From Gammaproteobacteria bacterium (GTDB lineage: Bacteria > Pseudomonadota > Gammaproteobacteria > JASBUN01), in contig JASBUN010000003.1 in assembly GCA_030147845.1 (NCBI GenBank), positions 62,001 through 126,000 on the forward strand: 64,000 nt of DNA. The letters are read 5' to 3'. Position 1 is the stretch's first letter, and every line of letters starts with the position of its first letter. A program made the position numbers and the translations under genes. Below, one piece after another: positions 7,579-16,815 of the stretch. The notes beneath the pieces are model-generated. The model worked only from the letters and a program-made list of their open reading frames with translations, was not told where the DNA came from and did not search any database.

Positions 7579-10095
7579 ATGTCCATGCAATTGCGCCAAC
7601 ATCTGCCCATCGACGTGGTTCTGGCACCGTTGACGCGTGCACTCGGCGAGCGCGGCGTGGCCGTCTTACAGGCGCCGCCGGGCGCCGGCAAGACCACCCG
7701 CGTGCCGTTGGCACTGCTCGGTGAGAGCTGGCTTGCCGGGCGTAAGATTATCATGCTTGAGCCACGTCGCTTGGCCGCGCGGGCGGCGGCACGTTATATG
7801 GCCGCGAGTTTGGGTGAAGAGGTCGGCGCCACCGTAGGTTACCGTGTACGCATGGATTCGCGGGTCGGCAACGATACCCGCATCGAAGTGGTCACCGAGG
7901 GCATTCTGACGCGCATGTTGCAAAGCGATGCCGAGCTGCCAGGTGTCGGTGCGGTGATTTTTGATGAGTTCCACGAACGTAGCGTGCATGCCGATCTCGG
8001 CTTGGCGCTGTGTCTGCAGTCACGTGCCGTGCTGCGCAACGACCTGCGACTGCTTGTCATGTCGGCGACTCTGGATGGCGACGCGGTTGCACGGGTGATG
8101 GGCGACGCGCCGCTGCTGACCAGCGCCGGTCGCAGCTACCCGGTGGAAATCCGCTACGGCGCCGGTGCGCGGCCGGCGCTGCTGGAACGGCGGTCGGTGT
8201 CGGTGCAGGTGACGCAGACGGTGCTGCGCGCGCTGCAAGAAGAGCACGGCAGTGTATTGGTGTTTCTGCCCGGTGCGGGCGAAATCAAGGATGTCGCGCG
8301 ATGTCTGGGCGATACCGGCATCGGCGGCGACGTACACATTGTCGCGTTGTATGGAGAACTCGATGCTGCGGCCCAGGATTTGGCCATTCGGCCGGCAACG
8401 GCCGGTCAGCGTAAAGTAGTTTTGGCGACCAATATTGCCGAGACCAGTCTGACCATCGACGGTATTCGCATCGTCGTCGATGCCGGTCTGGTGCGCGTAG
8501 CCGTTTTCGACGCCGGTACCGGCATGACTCGTATGCGCACCGTCGCGGTGTCGCAGGCGTCCGCGGCGCAGCGCTGTGGACGCGCCGGACGGCTTTACCC
8601 GGGTGTGTGCTATCGCTTGTGGAGCGAGCAGCGCCAGCAACAACTGCAACCGTTCAATACGCCCGAAATCATGCAAACCGACTTGGCGCCATTGGCGTTG
8701 GAACTGGCGCTGTGGGGCGCGCGGGTAGATGATTTGGCTTGGCTTGATCCACCGCCTGCGGCCAGTTTCGCGCAGGCCCGCGAGCTGCTGACAACACTCG
8801 GTGCGCTTGACGGGCAGGGGCGTATCAGCGCGCACGGTCGACGCATGGCGACGCTTGCAATGCACCCTCGCCTGGCGCACATGGTTTTGCATGCGCGCGG
8901 CTTGGGCGCCGCCACGTCGGCGTGTGAACTGGCGGCTTTGCTCGGCGAACGCGACATATTGCGCGGCAATGAGCGCGACTGCGACATCGCGCAGCGCATC
9001 GGCGCATTGCGTGGCGACACGCCGTCGGCCGCCGTCAGCGTCGAGCGTGCTGCGTTGGCACGCGTGCAGCGCGTGGCGCGCCAGTGTCAGCGCCAAATTG
9101 GCGGCGCAGCGTCGCCGCCGTCGACGCCGGCGGGCGTCGGACTGTTGCTGGCGTTGGCCTATCCGGAACGCGTCGCGCAGCGCCGTGTCGGCGCCGATAA
9201 TCGGTTTCTGCTGGCAAATGGTCGTGGTGCTTATTTCGCACAAGCCGAACCGCTGGCGGCCTGCGACTATATCGTGGTGGCGCATCTCGATGCCGGTCAG
9301 CGCGAAGCGCGCGTGTTTTTGGCCGCCGAGATTTCTCGGGCCGAATTGATTGAACACTTCAGCGATCGCATTGAAAGCGTCCGTGTGGTGCGTTGGGATG
9401 CGCGCGAAAAGGCGGTCATAGCATGCAACGAGCGACGCTATGGTGAACTGACACTGACTGCGGAAGCGCTGGTCGACACTGATGTTGAACAGATTCGTCA
9501 AGCTATGCTGGACGGCGTGCGCGCGCTGGGCATCGATGCCTTACCGTGGACGCGCGAGCTACGCACTCGACAGCAGCGCCTGCAGTTTGTGCGCCGCCTA
9601 CAGCCCGATTCGTGGCCGGACGTTAGCGACCAGGCGCTGCTAGAGAGCGTTGATCAATGGCTTGCACCGTTTCTGGATGGCATTCGTCGTGCCAGTCATC
9701 TGCCGCGCATGGATTTGGACGCCGCTTTCGGTAGCCTATTGTCCTGGCCGCAACAACGCGCGCTCGACGAGCTGGCGCCGACGCATATTACGGTGCCGAG
9801 CGGTTCGCGCGTGGCAATCGATTATTCTTGTCAGCCGCCGGCGTTGGCGGTGCGCGTGCAGGAAATGTTCGGCGCCACGGACACGCCTTGCATCGGCGGT
9901 GGGTGCGTACCGCTGATGTTGCAATTGCTATCGCCGGCGCGGCGGCCGGTACAGGTGACGCAGGATCTGGCCAGTTTTTGGGCCGACGCCTATCACCAAG
10001 TCAAAAAGGATTTGAAAGGCCGTTATCCGAAGCATTACTGGCCGGACGATCCGTTTCAGGCCGTGCCCACCGGACGCACCAAGCCGCGCCACTGA
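7579..10095 (+). CDS. hrpB: ATP-dependent helicase HrpB
   Basis: The 838-residue protein is a DEAH/RHA-type helicase. Visible motifs are Walker A APPGAGKTT (32-40), the Walker B variant DEFH (129-132) within the HrpB-typical DEFHERSVHADLGLAL, motif III SAT, NIAETSLTIDGI, and motif VI QRCGRAGR. The C-terminal HrpB domain ends with DLASFWADAYHQVKKDLKGR and a KHYWPDDP segment. Length agrees with the family (about 820-840). The start ATG 7579 gives MSMQLRQHLPIDVVLAPL, as in homologues; the frame is open upstream but overlaps DUF2288. HrpB is linked in some bacteria to mRNA processing and surface attachment, but its exact substrate is not settled. Confidence 0.95.
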   Translation: MSMQLRQHLPIDVVLAPLTRALGERGVAVLQAPPGAGKTTRVPLALLGESWLAGRKIIMLEPRRLAARAAARYMAASLGEEVGATVGYRVRMDSRVGNDTRIEVVTEGILTRMLQSDAELPGVGAVIFDEFHERSVHADLGLALCLQSRAVLRNDLRLLVMSATLDGDAVARVMGDAPLLTSAGRSYPVEIRYGAGARPALLERRSVSVQVTQTVLRALQEEHGSVLVFLPGAGEIKDVARCLGDTGIGGDVHIVALYGELDAAAQDLAIRPATAGQRKVVLATNIAETSLTIDGIRIVVDAGLVRVAVFDAGTGMTRMRTVAVSQASAAQRCGRAGRLYPGVCYRLWSEQRQQQLQPFNTPEIMQTDLAPLALELALWGARVDDLAWLDPPPAASFAQARELLTTLGALDGQGRISAHGRRMATLAMHPRLAHMVLHARGLGAATSACELAALLGERDILRGNERDCDIAQRIGALRGDTPSAAVSVERAALARVQRVARQCQRQIGGAASPPSTPAGVGLLLALAYPERVAQRRVGADNRFLLANGRGAYFAQAEPLAACDYIVVAHLDAGQREARVFLAAEISRAELIEHFSDRIESVRVVRWDAREKAVIACNERRYGELTLTAEALVDTDVEQIRQAMLDGVRALGIDALPWTRELRTRQQRLQFVRRLQPDSWPDVSDQALLESVDQWLAPFLDGIRRASHLPRMDLDAAFGSLLSWPQQRALDELAPTHITVPSGSRVAIDYSCQPPALAVRVQEMFGATDTPCIGGGCVPLMLQLLSPARRPVQVTQDLASFWADAYHQVKKDLKGRYPKHYWPDDPFQAVPTGRTKPRH

Positions 10096-10114
10096 TCCCG
10101 GTTATGGGCGCCCT

Positions 10115-10648
10115 TCAACGCGTAGCCGGGTTGACCCCGGCACCGATGAGGTGGCGCAAAAACTGTTGATAATCCCCTTGATCCCATGGACGTCCACCCA
10201 AAGCCTGATAACGCACATTGCCTTGTGGGTCGACCAGATAAGTGGCTGGTAGGCCGCGCGGCCGCCATCGCTCTGTCGCTAAGCCGTTGCGGTCCATGAG
10301 CGAAGTCAGTTGCGGCGCCACCGCTGACAGAAAGGTAAATACGGTGTCGTCGTCTTCGGCGGTATTGATCAAAACGAGCTGTAGTCGGCTATGCGCGAAT
10401 TGCTCGTGCAGGCGTTGTATGGTCGGCATTTCGCGCCGGCAGGGCGCGCACCAACTGGCCCAAAAGTGCACGAACACCCAGTGTCCACGGGCTTGGCGCA
10501 GATCGAAGGGATTGCCATCCATGTCGGACAGTTGCAGAGCCGGCGCCGTGTACGGCTGTAGTTTCAGAATCCCCGCCGGTAGCGTAGGCGCGGCGATGCC
10601 GTTGGTGAACCATAGACAAGCCAGCCAAAATCCAAGTACGCGGGTCAC
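10115..10648 (-). CDS. TlpA-like thioredoxin-fold disulfide reductase
   Basis: The 177-residue protein has a signal or anchor segment (VLGFWLACLWFTNGIAA), then a thioredoxin fold with the redox motif WCAPC (Cys67, Cys70) preceded by WVFVHFWAS, and a cis-proline loop RGLPATYLVDPQG. It is a TlpA/ResA-type thiol-disulfide oxidoreductase facing the periplasm. It starts at GTG 10648, overlapping the stop of the preceding gene by GTGA, so the two form a translationally coupled pair. The partner secreted protein has one conserved-looking cysteine (RKQCFF) and another near its end, and could be a client; that is inference. Confidence 0.9.
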   Translation of the reverse strand: MTRVLGFWLACLWFTNGIAAPTLPAGILKLQPYTAPALQLSDMDGNPFDLRQARGHWVFVHFWASWCAPCRREMPTIQRLHEQFAHSRLQLVLINTAEDDDTVFTFLSAVAPQLTSLMDRNGLATERWRPRGLPATYLVDPQGNVRYQALGGRPWDQGDYQQFLRHLIGAGVNPATR

Positions 10649-11208
10649 GGTTTAGGGTCCTCGGCGCAGCGCAGGTCATCGAAGCGCACCCGAATCGGTT
10701 TGCCGCTACCATCGGCCTCGGTCGGAAACAGTGCCTCGATACTGAACCGGCGTCCGCTCCGCGGCAGGGTGAGATTGCCACCCTCGGTCTCGCCTGGGTG
10801 AAAGTCGAGCGAAGCCGGTAGCAGCGTCCAGCGGAAAGTCGACTGGCTCGCCATCGGCGCCTTCAGGCGCTGCCACTGCTGTTGCCACCAAGCGCGATCG
10901 AGTCGGTTTATATCTGCGTTACGATCGATAAAGCGCCAGCGAGCCAGGTCCAGCCAGATGATTTTATCGCTGCGATTGCGAATGACCACCGTGAAGAAGC
11001 ATTGTTTACGGGCGACGTCGATCATGTTGGCTGGAAACTTGCGGCCAATGTAAAAGGCGGCGATTTGTTGTGGCGTGCGCGCGGTCAGACGTAGCCATAA
11101 CCGGCCGTCGTCGAATTCGCGCGTTGCGCTGGCGGCGTGCGCAAGGTGGTTTGCCGGCAAAAGCAGTGTCAAAACGACGGCGGCAAAGGTGCGGGTGCCG
11201 AGATTCAT
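10645..11208 (-). CDS. Secreted protein of unknown function, coupled to a TlpA-like gene
   Basis: The 187-residue protein begins with a signal peptide (VVLTLLLPANHLAHAA). The remainder is a soluble, probably beta-rich domain with RLTARTPQQIAAFYIGRKFP, IRNRSDKIIWLDLARWRF and a C-terminal RVRFDDLRCAEDPKP. I do not recognise the family. The layout (partial agonist-like IAAFYIGRKFP, then a beta sandwich) suggests a periplasmic protein. It is the first gene of a two-gene unit with the TlpA-like protein (GTGA overlap). Confidence 0.75.
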   Translation of the reverse strand: MNLGTRTFAAVVLTLLLPANHLAHAASATREFDDGRLWLRLTARTPQQIAAFYIGRKFPANMIDVARKQCFFTVVIRNRSDKIIWLDLARWRFIDRNADINRLDRAWWQQQWQRLKAPMASQSTFRWTLLPASLDFHPGETEGGNLTLPRSGRRFSIEALFPTEADGSGKPIRVRFDDLRCAEDPKP

Positions 11209-11431
11209 GAGGGCATCATAATGCCAATGCGGGCGCGTGCGAAACGATAACGGAGACGCGGCCGAATCACTCTGGCGGCAATGTCCGCAGTTATGGTAAG
11301 GTCGCGCGCTAGCGGCTTGGATGCCACAGCCGTGTACGCTCTTGCCGGGTTTTTCCTTGGCGCGCGCGGCGTCATCTATGTCTAGCAGGTTCTATTCGTC
11401 CCTGATCTAACCACCTATATGGAATTTCGCC
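11209..11431. other. Divergent intergenic region before the RND operon
   Basis: 222 bases separate the minus-strand secreted-protein gene from the efflux adaptor. No regulator gene and no clear operator palindrome is seen; promoters for both directions must lie here. Confidence 0.4.
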
Positions 11432-12532
11432 GTGATTAAGCGCCTTATCATCGTCTTGCTTCTACTCGCCGTGGTATTCGGCGCAATTTTCGGCTGGAAG
11501 ATGTTCGTAGGCATGAAGATGGCCGAAATGTTTTCACGTCCGCGACCGCCGGCGGTGGTGGCATCGGCCAAGGTCGAGGCGCAGGATTGGCAGCCGTATC
11601 TGCGCACGGTGGGCAGTCTGGTAGCGCGCAATGGTGTCGACGTCTCCAGTCAGACCGATGGGCAGATTCGGGCTATCGAATTCGTCTCCGGTCAGACCGT
11701 GCAGCAAGGTCAACTGCTGGTGCAGCTCGACGATCGTGTCGATCGCGAAGTGTTGGCGGGTTTGGTCGCCGATCAGCAATTGACCGAGGTCGAGTATCGG
11801 CGACAGTCGCGGCTGCTCAAGCAGAAGTCGACCTCGCAGGCTAGTTACGATACCGCGCGCGGTAATCTCGACAAAGCCAAGGCGGCGGTCGCCGCCGAGC
11901 GGGCCCGTATTGCGCAATTGGCGGTGCGCGCGCCGTTCACAGGCGTGCTTGGTATACGCAAAGTCAATTTGGGTCAGTATCTGAAGGCCGGTAACGCAAT
12001 CGTGTCGTTGCAGGCGCTCGACCCGATTTACGTCGATCTATCTTTGCCGGAGCGCTACTTGGCCCAGTTGAGCCAAAAGCAGAAGGTGTTGGTGCAGGTG
12101 CAGGCGTATCCCGGCAAGGTTTTCGAGGCGGCCATCAGCGCCATCAGCGCCAATATCGATCAGGGCACGCGCAATATTCAGGTCCGTGCCACGCTGAGTA
12201 ATCGCAACGCCAAGCTCAAGCCCGGTATGTTCGCCGAGGCGCGTCTGGTGCTGCCGCTGCGCCGTGGTGTGCTGACCGTGCCGCGTACGGCCATCACCTA
12301 TAACCCGTACGGCGATTCCGTATTCATGATCAAGCAGAAAGGCGATTCCCATGTGGTCGTGCGCCGCCAAGTGCAGACCGGCGAAGTGCGTGATGGACGC
12401 GTCGAGATCGTCAAAGGACTGCGGGCCGGCGACGAGGTGGTAACCGCGGGACAGATCAAGCTGCGCAATGACGCGCCGGTGAAGATCGACAATTCCATCA
12501 AGCTCGAGCCGCAGCGGGTCAATACGCCATGA
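11432..12532 (+). CDS. RND efflux periplasmic adaptor subunit
   Basis: The 366-residue membrane-fusion protein of the HlyD/AcrA class begins with an N-terminal membrane anchor (RLIIVLLLLAVVFGAIFG). Next come a split lipoyl domain (TDGQIRAIEFVSGQTVQQGQ and later RAPFTGVLGIRKVNLGQYL), a helical hairpin between them, a beta-barrel (LDPIYVDLSLPERYL) and a membrane-proximal domain (LRAGDEVVTAGQIKLRNDAP). It bridges the inner-membrane pump to an outer-membrane channel. GTG start at 11432. The last bases overlap the pump start (ATGA at 12529-12532), so the two are translationally coupled. No channel (TolC-like) gene follows. Confidence 0.94.
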   Translation: MIKRLIIVLLLLAVVFGAIFGWKMFVGMKMAEMFSRPRPPAVVASAKVEAQDWQPYLRTVGSLVARNGVDVSSQTDGQIRAIEFVSGQTVQQGQLLVQLDDRVDREVLAGLVADQQLTEVEYRRQSRLLKQKSTSQASYDTARGNLDKAKAAVAAERARIAQLAVRAPFTGVLGIRKVNLGQYLKAGNAIVSLQALDPIYVDLSLPERYLAQLSQKQKVLVQVQAYPGKVFEAAISAISANIDQGTRNIQVRATLSNRNAKLKPGMFAEARLVLPLRRGVLTVPRTAITYNPYGDSVFMIKQKGDSHVVVRRQVQTGEVRDGRVEIVKGLRAGDEVVTAGQIKLRNDAPVKIDNSIKLEPQRVNTP

Positions 12533-15500
12533 AATTCACCGACCTCTTCGTGCGCCGGCCGGTATTGGCCAGCGTCGTCAGTCTGTTGATACTGTTGGTC
12601 GGCGTGCGCTCGTTGCTGTCGCTGCAGGTGCGCCAATACCCAAAGCTCAACAGCACGGTAGTGACCGTGACCACGGCCTATCCCGGCGCCAGCAGCGAGT
12701 TGATTCGCGGCTTCATCACCCAACCGCTGCAACAGGCGATCGCCGAGGCCGACGGCATCGACTACTTGTCTTCGAGCAGTACACAAGGCTTGTCGACCAT
12801 CGAAGCGCATATGCGCCTCAACTATGATCCAAGCGCCGCAGTCGCCGAGATCCAGGCGAAAGTGGCCAGTCAGCGTGCCGTGCTGCCGGCCGAGGCCGAG
12901 GATCCAGTGATTCAGTCGAGCACCGGCGATACCACGTCGCTCATGTATCTGGCGTTCTACAGCGACGACATGCAGTTGTCGCAGGTCACCGATTATTTGC
13001 TGCGCGTGGTGCAGCCCAAACTGCAAGCGGTGCCGGGCGTAGCCAAGGCGCGCCTGATCGGCAACAAGACCTTTGCCATGCGCGTATGGCTCGATCCGAA
13101 TCGCATGGCGGCGCTGGGCGTGACCGCCGCCGATGTCGTCAACGTACTGCGGGCCAACAATTTTCTTGCCGGGGTCGGGCAGACCAAGGGCGCCTTCGTG
13201 GCTATCGATCTGACCGCCAGTACCGACGTCGCGCAGCCGGAGGATTTCCGCAATTTGGTCGTGCGTGCCGGTAATGGCGCGTTGGTGCGAATCCGCGATG
13301 TCGCGGACGCGAAGATGGGTTCGGAAGATTACAACTCCACCAACTGGTACAAGGGCAAGCCGGCGATCTTCATCGGTATCGATCCAGCTCCCGGTGCCAA
13401 CCCGCTCGACGTCGCCGGAGGGGTACATGCACTGCTGCCGGACCTGAAGAGTCAGTTACCGGAAGGGCTCAATGTGGTTTTGCCCTACGATGCCTCGGTG
13501 TACATACAGGATTCCATCAACGAAGTGTTCCGCACCATCGTTGAAGCGGTGTTGATCGTCCTGGTGGTGATTTTCCTGTCTTTGGGCTCCATGCGCGCGG
13601 CCATCATACCGGCCGTCGCGGTGCCCTTGTCGCTGATTGGCGGCGCTTCGGTCATGTTGGCGTTGGGCTTTTCCATCAATTTACTGACGCTGCTGGCGAT
13701 GGTTTTGGCCATTGGCCTGGTGGTTGATGATGCCATTGTCGTGGTCGAGAACGTGCATCGCCATATCGAAGAGGGCAAGACCCGGATTCAAGCGGCAATT
13801 GTCGGCGCACGCGAATTGTTGTTGCCGATCATCTCCATGACCACGACGTTGCTGGCGGTATTCGCGCCGATCGGCTTCATGGGCGGGCTGGTCGGCACTT
13901 TGTTTACCGAGTTTGCCTTCACACTGGCCGGGGCGGTACTGGTCTCGGGCATCGTCGCGTTGACCTTGTCGCCGATGATGTCATCGAAAGTGCTCAAGGC
14001 CGGTGGTGAGCAGGGCCGTTTCGAGCGCGCGGTGGAGCATTTCTTTACGCGTTTGGCTGACCGTTATCAGCGTTCGTTGCATGGTTCGCTGCAATACGTC
14101 ACGGTCACCATGGTATTCGCGGTGGCGATACTCATCAGTATCTATTTCATGTTCGTTACCAGTCGTGCGGAGTTGGCGCCGGTTGAGGATCAAAGCATTC
14201 TGTTTTTCAAGGCCGATGCGCCGCAGACCGCGACTATCGATTATGATGAGATTTATACGCGCAAAATCGTCCAGGCTTTCGAGAGCATCCCGGAGTACAA
14301 GGAAAGTTTTTTCCTACTCGGCATGGGCAGTCCAAGTACGGTTTTCGGCGGCTTCAAAATGCCGCCACCGACTCAACGTCACCGCTCGCAGATGCAGATT
14401 CAACCGGAATTGCAGGGAAAACTGGCGCAGATCGCCGGCTTGCAAGTGGCGGTGTTCAATCGTCCCAGTATCCCCGGCGCCGGTGGCGGTCTTCCGGTGC
14501 AGTTCGTTATTACCTCCGATAGCGGTTACGGCCGCATGATGGGATTCGCTGATCAGATCGTTGCCCGCGCCATGCACAGCGGCCGATTCATGTTTCTGCG
14601 TAAGTCGGTGAATTTCGATCGACCCAGCACGCGCATCATTGTGAATCGTGATTTGGCCGGCGATCTTGGCGTGAGCATGCAGGACATCGGCCGCGAACTG
14701 GCGGCCATGCTCGGCGGCGGTTACGTCAACCGCTTCAATCTGGAGGGGCGCAGTTACAAGGTGATTCCCCAGGTGGCGCGCAAGTTTCGTCTCGATCACA
14801 GTATGTTGAACAACTATTACGTGCGTTCCGGCAGCGGCGGGCTGATTCCGCTGTCGACGCTGGTATCGTTCTCGGACAGTGTCGAACCCAGCTCGCGGCC
14901 TCAGTTTCAACAGCTCAATGCCGTCACGCTGGAGGGCGTCATGATGCCGGGCACGTCGATGGGCGATGCGCTGGATTTCTTAAAAATGCAAGCACGCGAA
15001 ATTTTGCCGCGCGGTTTCGGTTACGACTATTCCGGTGAGTCGCGTCAGTACGCGCAGCAGGGAAGCGCGCTCATAACCACTTTTTTCCTTGCTATCCTGG
15101 TCATTTATCTGGTGTTGGCGGCGCAGTATGAGAGCTGGCGCGATCCGATCATCATTTTGGTGTCGGTACCGATGTCGATCGCAGGCGCCTTGATCTTTAT
15201 TACGGTCGGCTTGGCGAGCATAAATATCTACACGCAGGTGGGTTTGATTACGCTCATCGGACTGGTTGCCAAGAACGGCATTTTGATCGTGCAGTTCGCC
15301 AATCAACTGCAGATCGAACAGCACATGAGCAAGCGCGAAGCGGTGGAGCAGGCGGCGCGCGTACGCTTGCGACCCATTCTGATGACCACCGTGGCGATGA
15401 TCGTGGCCATGATCCCTTTATTGACTGCCACCGGGCCGGGCGCGGTGAGCCGCTTCGACATCGGCCTGGTTATCGCTAACGGGCTGGGTATCGGCACGTT

Positions 15501-15624
15501 GTTCACGCTCTTCGTCGTGCCGGCGGTGTATGTGCTGCTGGCGCGTGATCATGCCGCCCAGATCGGCACACACGAGCGCCGGGAAACCTCTGCCGACGGT
15601 CCGCGCATGCCACCGGGCGGATAA
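12529..15624 (+). CDS. RND family multidrug efflux permease
   Basis: The 1031-residue inner-membrane proton antiporter of the HAE1 class is of standard length. The N-terminus MKFTDLFVRRPVLASVVSLL is followed by a large periplasmic loop, then TM helices. The proton-relay aspartates are visible in GLVVDDAIVVVENVHRHIEE, and the essential lysine in the second half in GLVAKNGILIVQFANQL. A second periplasmic loop and a TM block ending LFTLFVVPAVYVLL complete the fold. Substrates cannot be predicted. It is coupled to the adaptor gene by a 4-base overlap. Export would depend on a TolC-like protein encoded elsewhere. Confidence 0.95.
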   Translation: MKFTDLFVRRPVLASVVSLLILLVGVRSLLSLQVRQYPKLNSTVVTVTTAYPGASSELIRGFITQPLQQAIAEADGIDYLSSSSTQGLSTIEAHMRLNYDPSAAVAEIQAKVASQRAVLPAEAEDPVIQSSTGDTTSLMYLAFYSDDMQLSQVTDYLLRVVQPKLQAVPGVAKARLIGNKTFAMRVWLDPNRMAALGVTAADVVNVLRANNFLAGVGQTKGAFVAIDLTASTDVAQPEDFRNLVVRAGNGALVRIRDVADAKMGSEDYNSTNWYKGKPAIFIGIDPAPGANPLDVAGGVHALLPDLKSQLPEGLNVVLPYDASVYIQDSINEVFRTIVEAVLIVLVVIFLSLGSMRAAIIPAVAVPLSLIGGASVMLALGFSINLLTLLAMVLAIGLVVDDAIVVVENVHRHIEEGKTRIQAAIVGARELLLPIISMTTTLLAVFAPIGFMGGLVGTLFTEFAFTLAGAVLVSGIVALTLSPMMSSKVLKAGGEQGRFERAVEHFFTRLADRYQRSLHGSLQYVTVTMVFAVAILISIYFMFVTSRAELAPVEDQSILFFKADAPQTATIDYDEIYTRKIVQAFESIPEYKESFFLLGMGSPSTVFGGFKMPPPTQRHRSQMQIQPELQGKLAQIAGLQVAVFNRPSIPGAGGGLPVQFVITSDSGYGRMMGFADQIVARAMHSGRFMFLRKSVNFDRPSTRIIVNRDLAGDLGVSMQDIGRELAAMLGGGYVNRFNLEGRSYKVIPQVARKFRLDHSMLNNYYVRSGSGGLIPLSTLVSFSDSVEPSSRPQFQQLNAVTLEGVMMPGTSMGDALDFLKMQAREILPRGFGYDYSGESRQYAQQGSALITTFFLAILVIYLVLAAQYESWRDPIIILVSVPMSIAGALIFITVGLASINIYTQVGLITLIGLVAKNGILIVQFANQLQIEQHMSKREAVEQAARVRLRPILMTTVAMIVAMIPLLTATGPGAVSRFDIGLVIANGLGIGTLFTLFVVPAVYVLLARDHAAQIGTHERRETSADGPRMPPGG

Positions 15625-15746
15625 GCCACGGTTACGGATGGATGGTCGTCGTGGCGACCGCGGCAGGTGAAGCGACACATTGGGCTTTATGTGATGTATC
15701 GTTACAATATGCAGATCAGACCGATCAAAGTGGGAGACTGGAGATC

Positions 15747-16055
15747 ATGAGTGCAGCGGACGAAGACGCGGCGATCTTTAACACGGTTGCCGAGCAGGTG
15801 GTTGAAATGGGCAATCGCGCCGCTGAAGACCATGAAGATGCCGATTTATGGGATATCGCATCCGGCATACTGGCGGGCGCAGTGCAATTTTGGCTTTATG
15901 CGCGTCAACCGTGTGGTGATTCATCGTGTGAATCGTGCTCTGAGGTGAGTACCGCCGAGCAGCGTATGCGCAAGCTGCGCGACGAGTTACACGAGTTCGC
16001 CGAATCCAGTGAATATTACCACACACCCAACGATGCCAATGTCGGCACTGCCTAA
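15747..16055 (+). CDS. Small acidic protein of unknown function with a Cys cluster
   Basis: The 102-residue protein starts at ATG 15747, 5 bases after a GGAG Shine-Dalgarno (CTGGAGATCATG). It is rich in acidic residues, with an N-terminal helix (AIFNTVAEQVVEMGNRAAED), a hydrophobic middle (IASGILAGAVQFWLYAR) and a cysteine cluster CGDSSCESC that could bind metal. The C-terminal helix is RMRKLRDELHEFAES. I do not recognise a named family. The frame is open upstream to 15642 but without a good start. Confidence 0.7.
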   Translation: MSAADEDAAIFNTVAEQVVEMGNRAAEDHEDADLWDIASGILAGAVQFWLYARQPCGDSSCESCSEVSTAEQRMRKLRDELHEFAESSEYYHTPNDANVGTA

Positions 16056-16163
16056 CGGCTTAGCGCGTCGTTGGATTTACTTGCGCGCTAATTTGGTTCG
16101 CAATGCGGGCGGCGCTCAGCGGCTGCAAGTCGCTACGATTGCAACGTCCGAGATCGCGCCGCA

Positions 16164-16403
16164 ATGAAGGGCATTCGCTTCGATCCGGAGACCACGGTGG
16201 TCGAGGAACGGTTCGCGGTGGTGTATGCGCCGCGCCGGCAACGCGAACGTTTCCCTGAAAATGTCGTCCGCGTGGTTGCCAGCGCAGAGGACGCGCTGGC
16301 CGGAGCCGACACCGGGAATAAGCTGTACGCGGCCGTGGTCATTGGTCCGTCACGATCGTCGGAAGGATTGCGGCTCTATTATCTGGTGCGTTGGTTGGAC
16401 TGA
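16164..16403 (+). CDS. Conserved hypothetical protein, 79 aa
   Basis: Small soluble protein with the sequence features MKGIRFDPETTVVEERFAVV, RERFPENVVRVVASAEDAL, NKLYAAVVIGPSRSSEGLRL and YYLVRWLD at the end. The regular hydrophobic pattern and neat start/stop support coding, and I recall similar short proteins in gammaproteobacteria, but no function is known to me. There is no convincing Shine-Dalgarno before ATG 16164. It is convergent with the DUF1244 gene, 14 bases apart. Confidence 0.65.
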   Translation: MKGIRFDPETTVVEERFAVVYAPRRQRERFPENVVRVVASAEDALAGADTGNKLYAAVVIGPSRSSEGLRLYYLVRWLD

Positions 16404-16417
16404 CGCGTGCAGCCTGG

Positions 16418-16741
16418 TTAGCTTTTGTTGTGGCCGCTGACGAAGGCGTGTTGCGGTTTGGTCTGTTCGAATTTGCGTTTTTGCTCGTCATCGGCCTCGG
16501 TTTGATATTTTTCCTTCCACTGCGCGAACGGCATGCCGTAAATCGCTTCGCGCGCCTTGTCGTAGTCCATATCGACGTCGCGCTCGGTGGCCGCGGCCAT
16601 ATACCACTTGGATAGGCAGTTACGACAGAAGCCGGCCAGGTTCATGAGGTCGATATTTTGTACGTCGGTGCGGCGTTGCAAGTGCTCAACCAGCCCACGG
16701 AAGGCGGCAGCTTCAAGTTCGATGCGGGTCTTGTCGTCCAT
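16418..16741 (-). CDS. DUF1244 family protein
   Basis: The 107-residue protein matches DUF1244 closely: MDDKTRIELEAAAFRGLVEH, TDVQNIDLMNLAGFCRNCLS, KWYMAAATERDVDMDYDKAR and YGMPFAQWKEKYQ. A CRNC pair (CxxC) is conserved in the family. Function is unknown. It starts at ATG 16741 after an AGAGGAAAT Shine-Dalgarno. The next minus-strand gene upstream is the HAD phosphatase, 75 bases away. Confidence 0.93.
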   Translation of the reverse strand: MDDKTRIELEAAAFRGLVEHLQRRTDVQNIDLMNLAGFCRNCLSKWYMAAATERDVDMDYDKAREAIYGMPFAQWKEKYQTEADDEQKRKFEQTKPQHAFVSGHNKS

Positions 16742-16815
16742 ATTTCCTCTGCTATAGATGGTTTTGGGCGTGCGCCATTGACTCTATTGTATCCGTGTCC
16801 CGGGCAGTCAGCCAG

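Noticed and set aside
8020-9501. Minus-strand open frame of 493 codons inside hrpB
   Set aside because: Long antisense frame caused by codon bias of hrpB; no motif and no Shine-Dalgarno.
12298-13428. Minus-strand open frame of 376 codons inside the RND pump
   Set aside because: Shadow of the pump gene, rich in Arg and His, with no family pattern.
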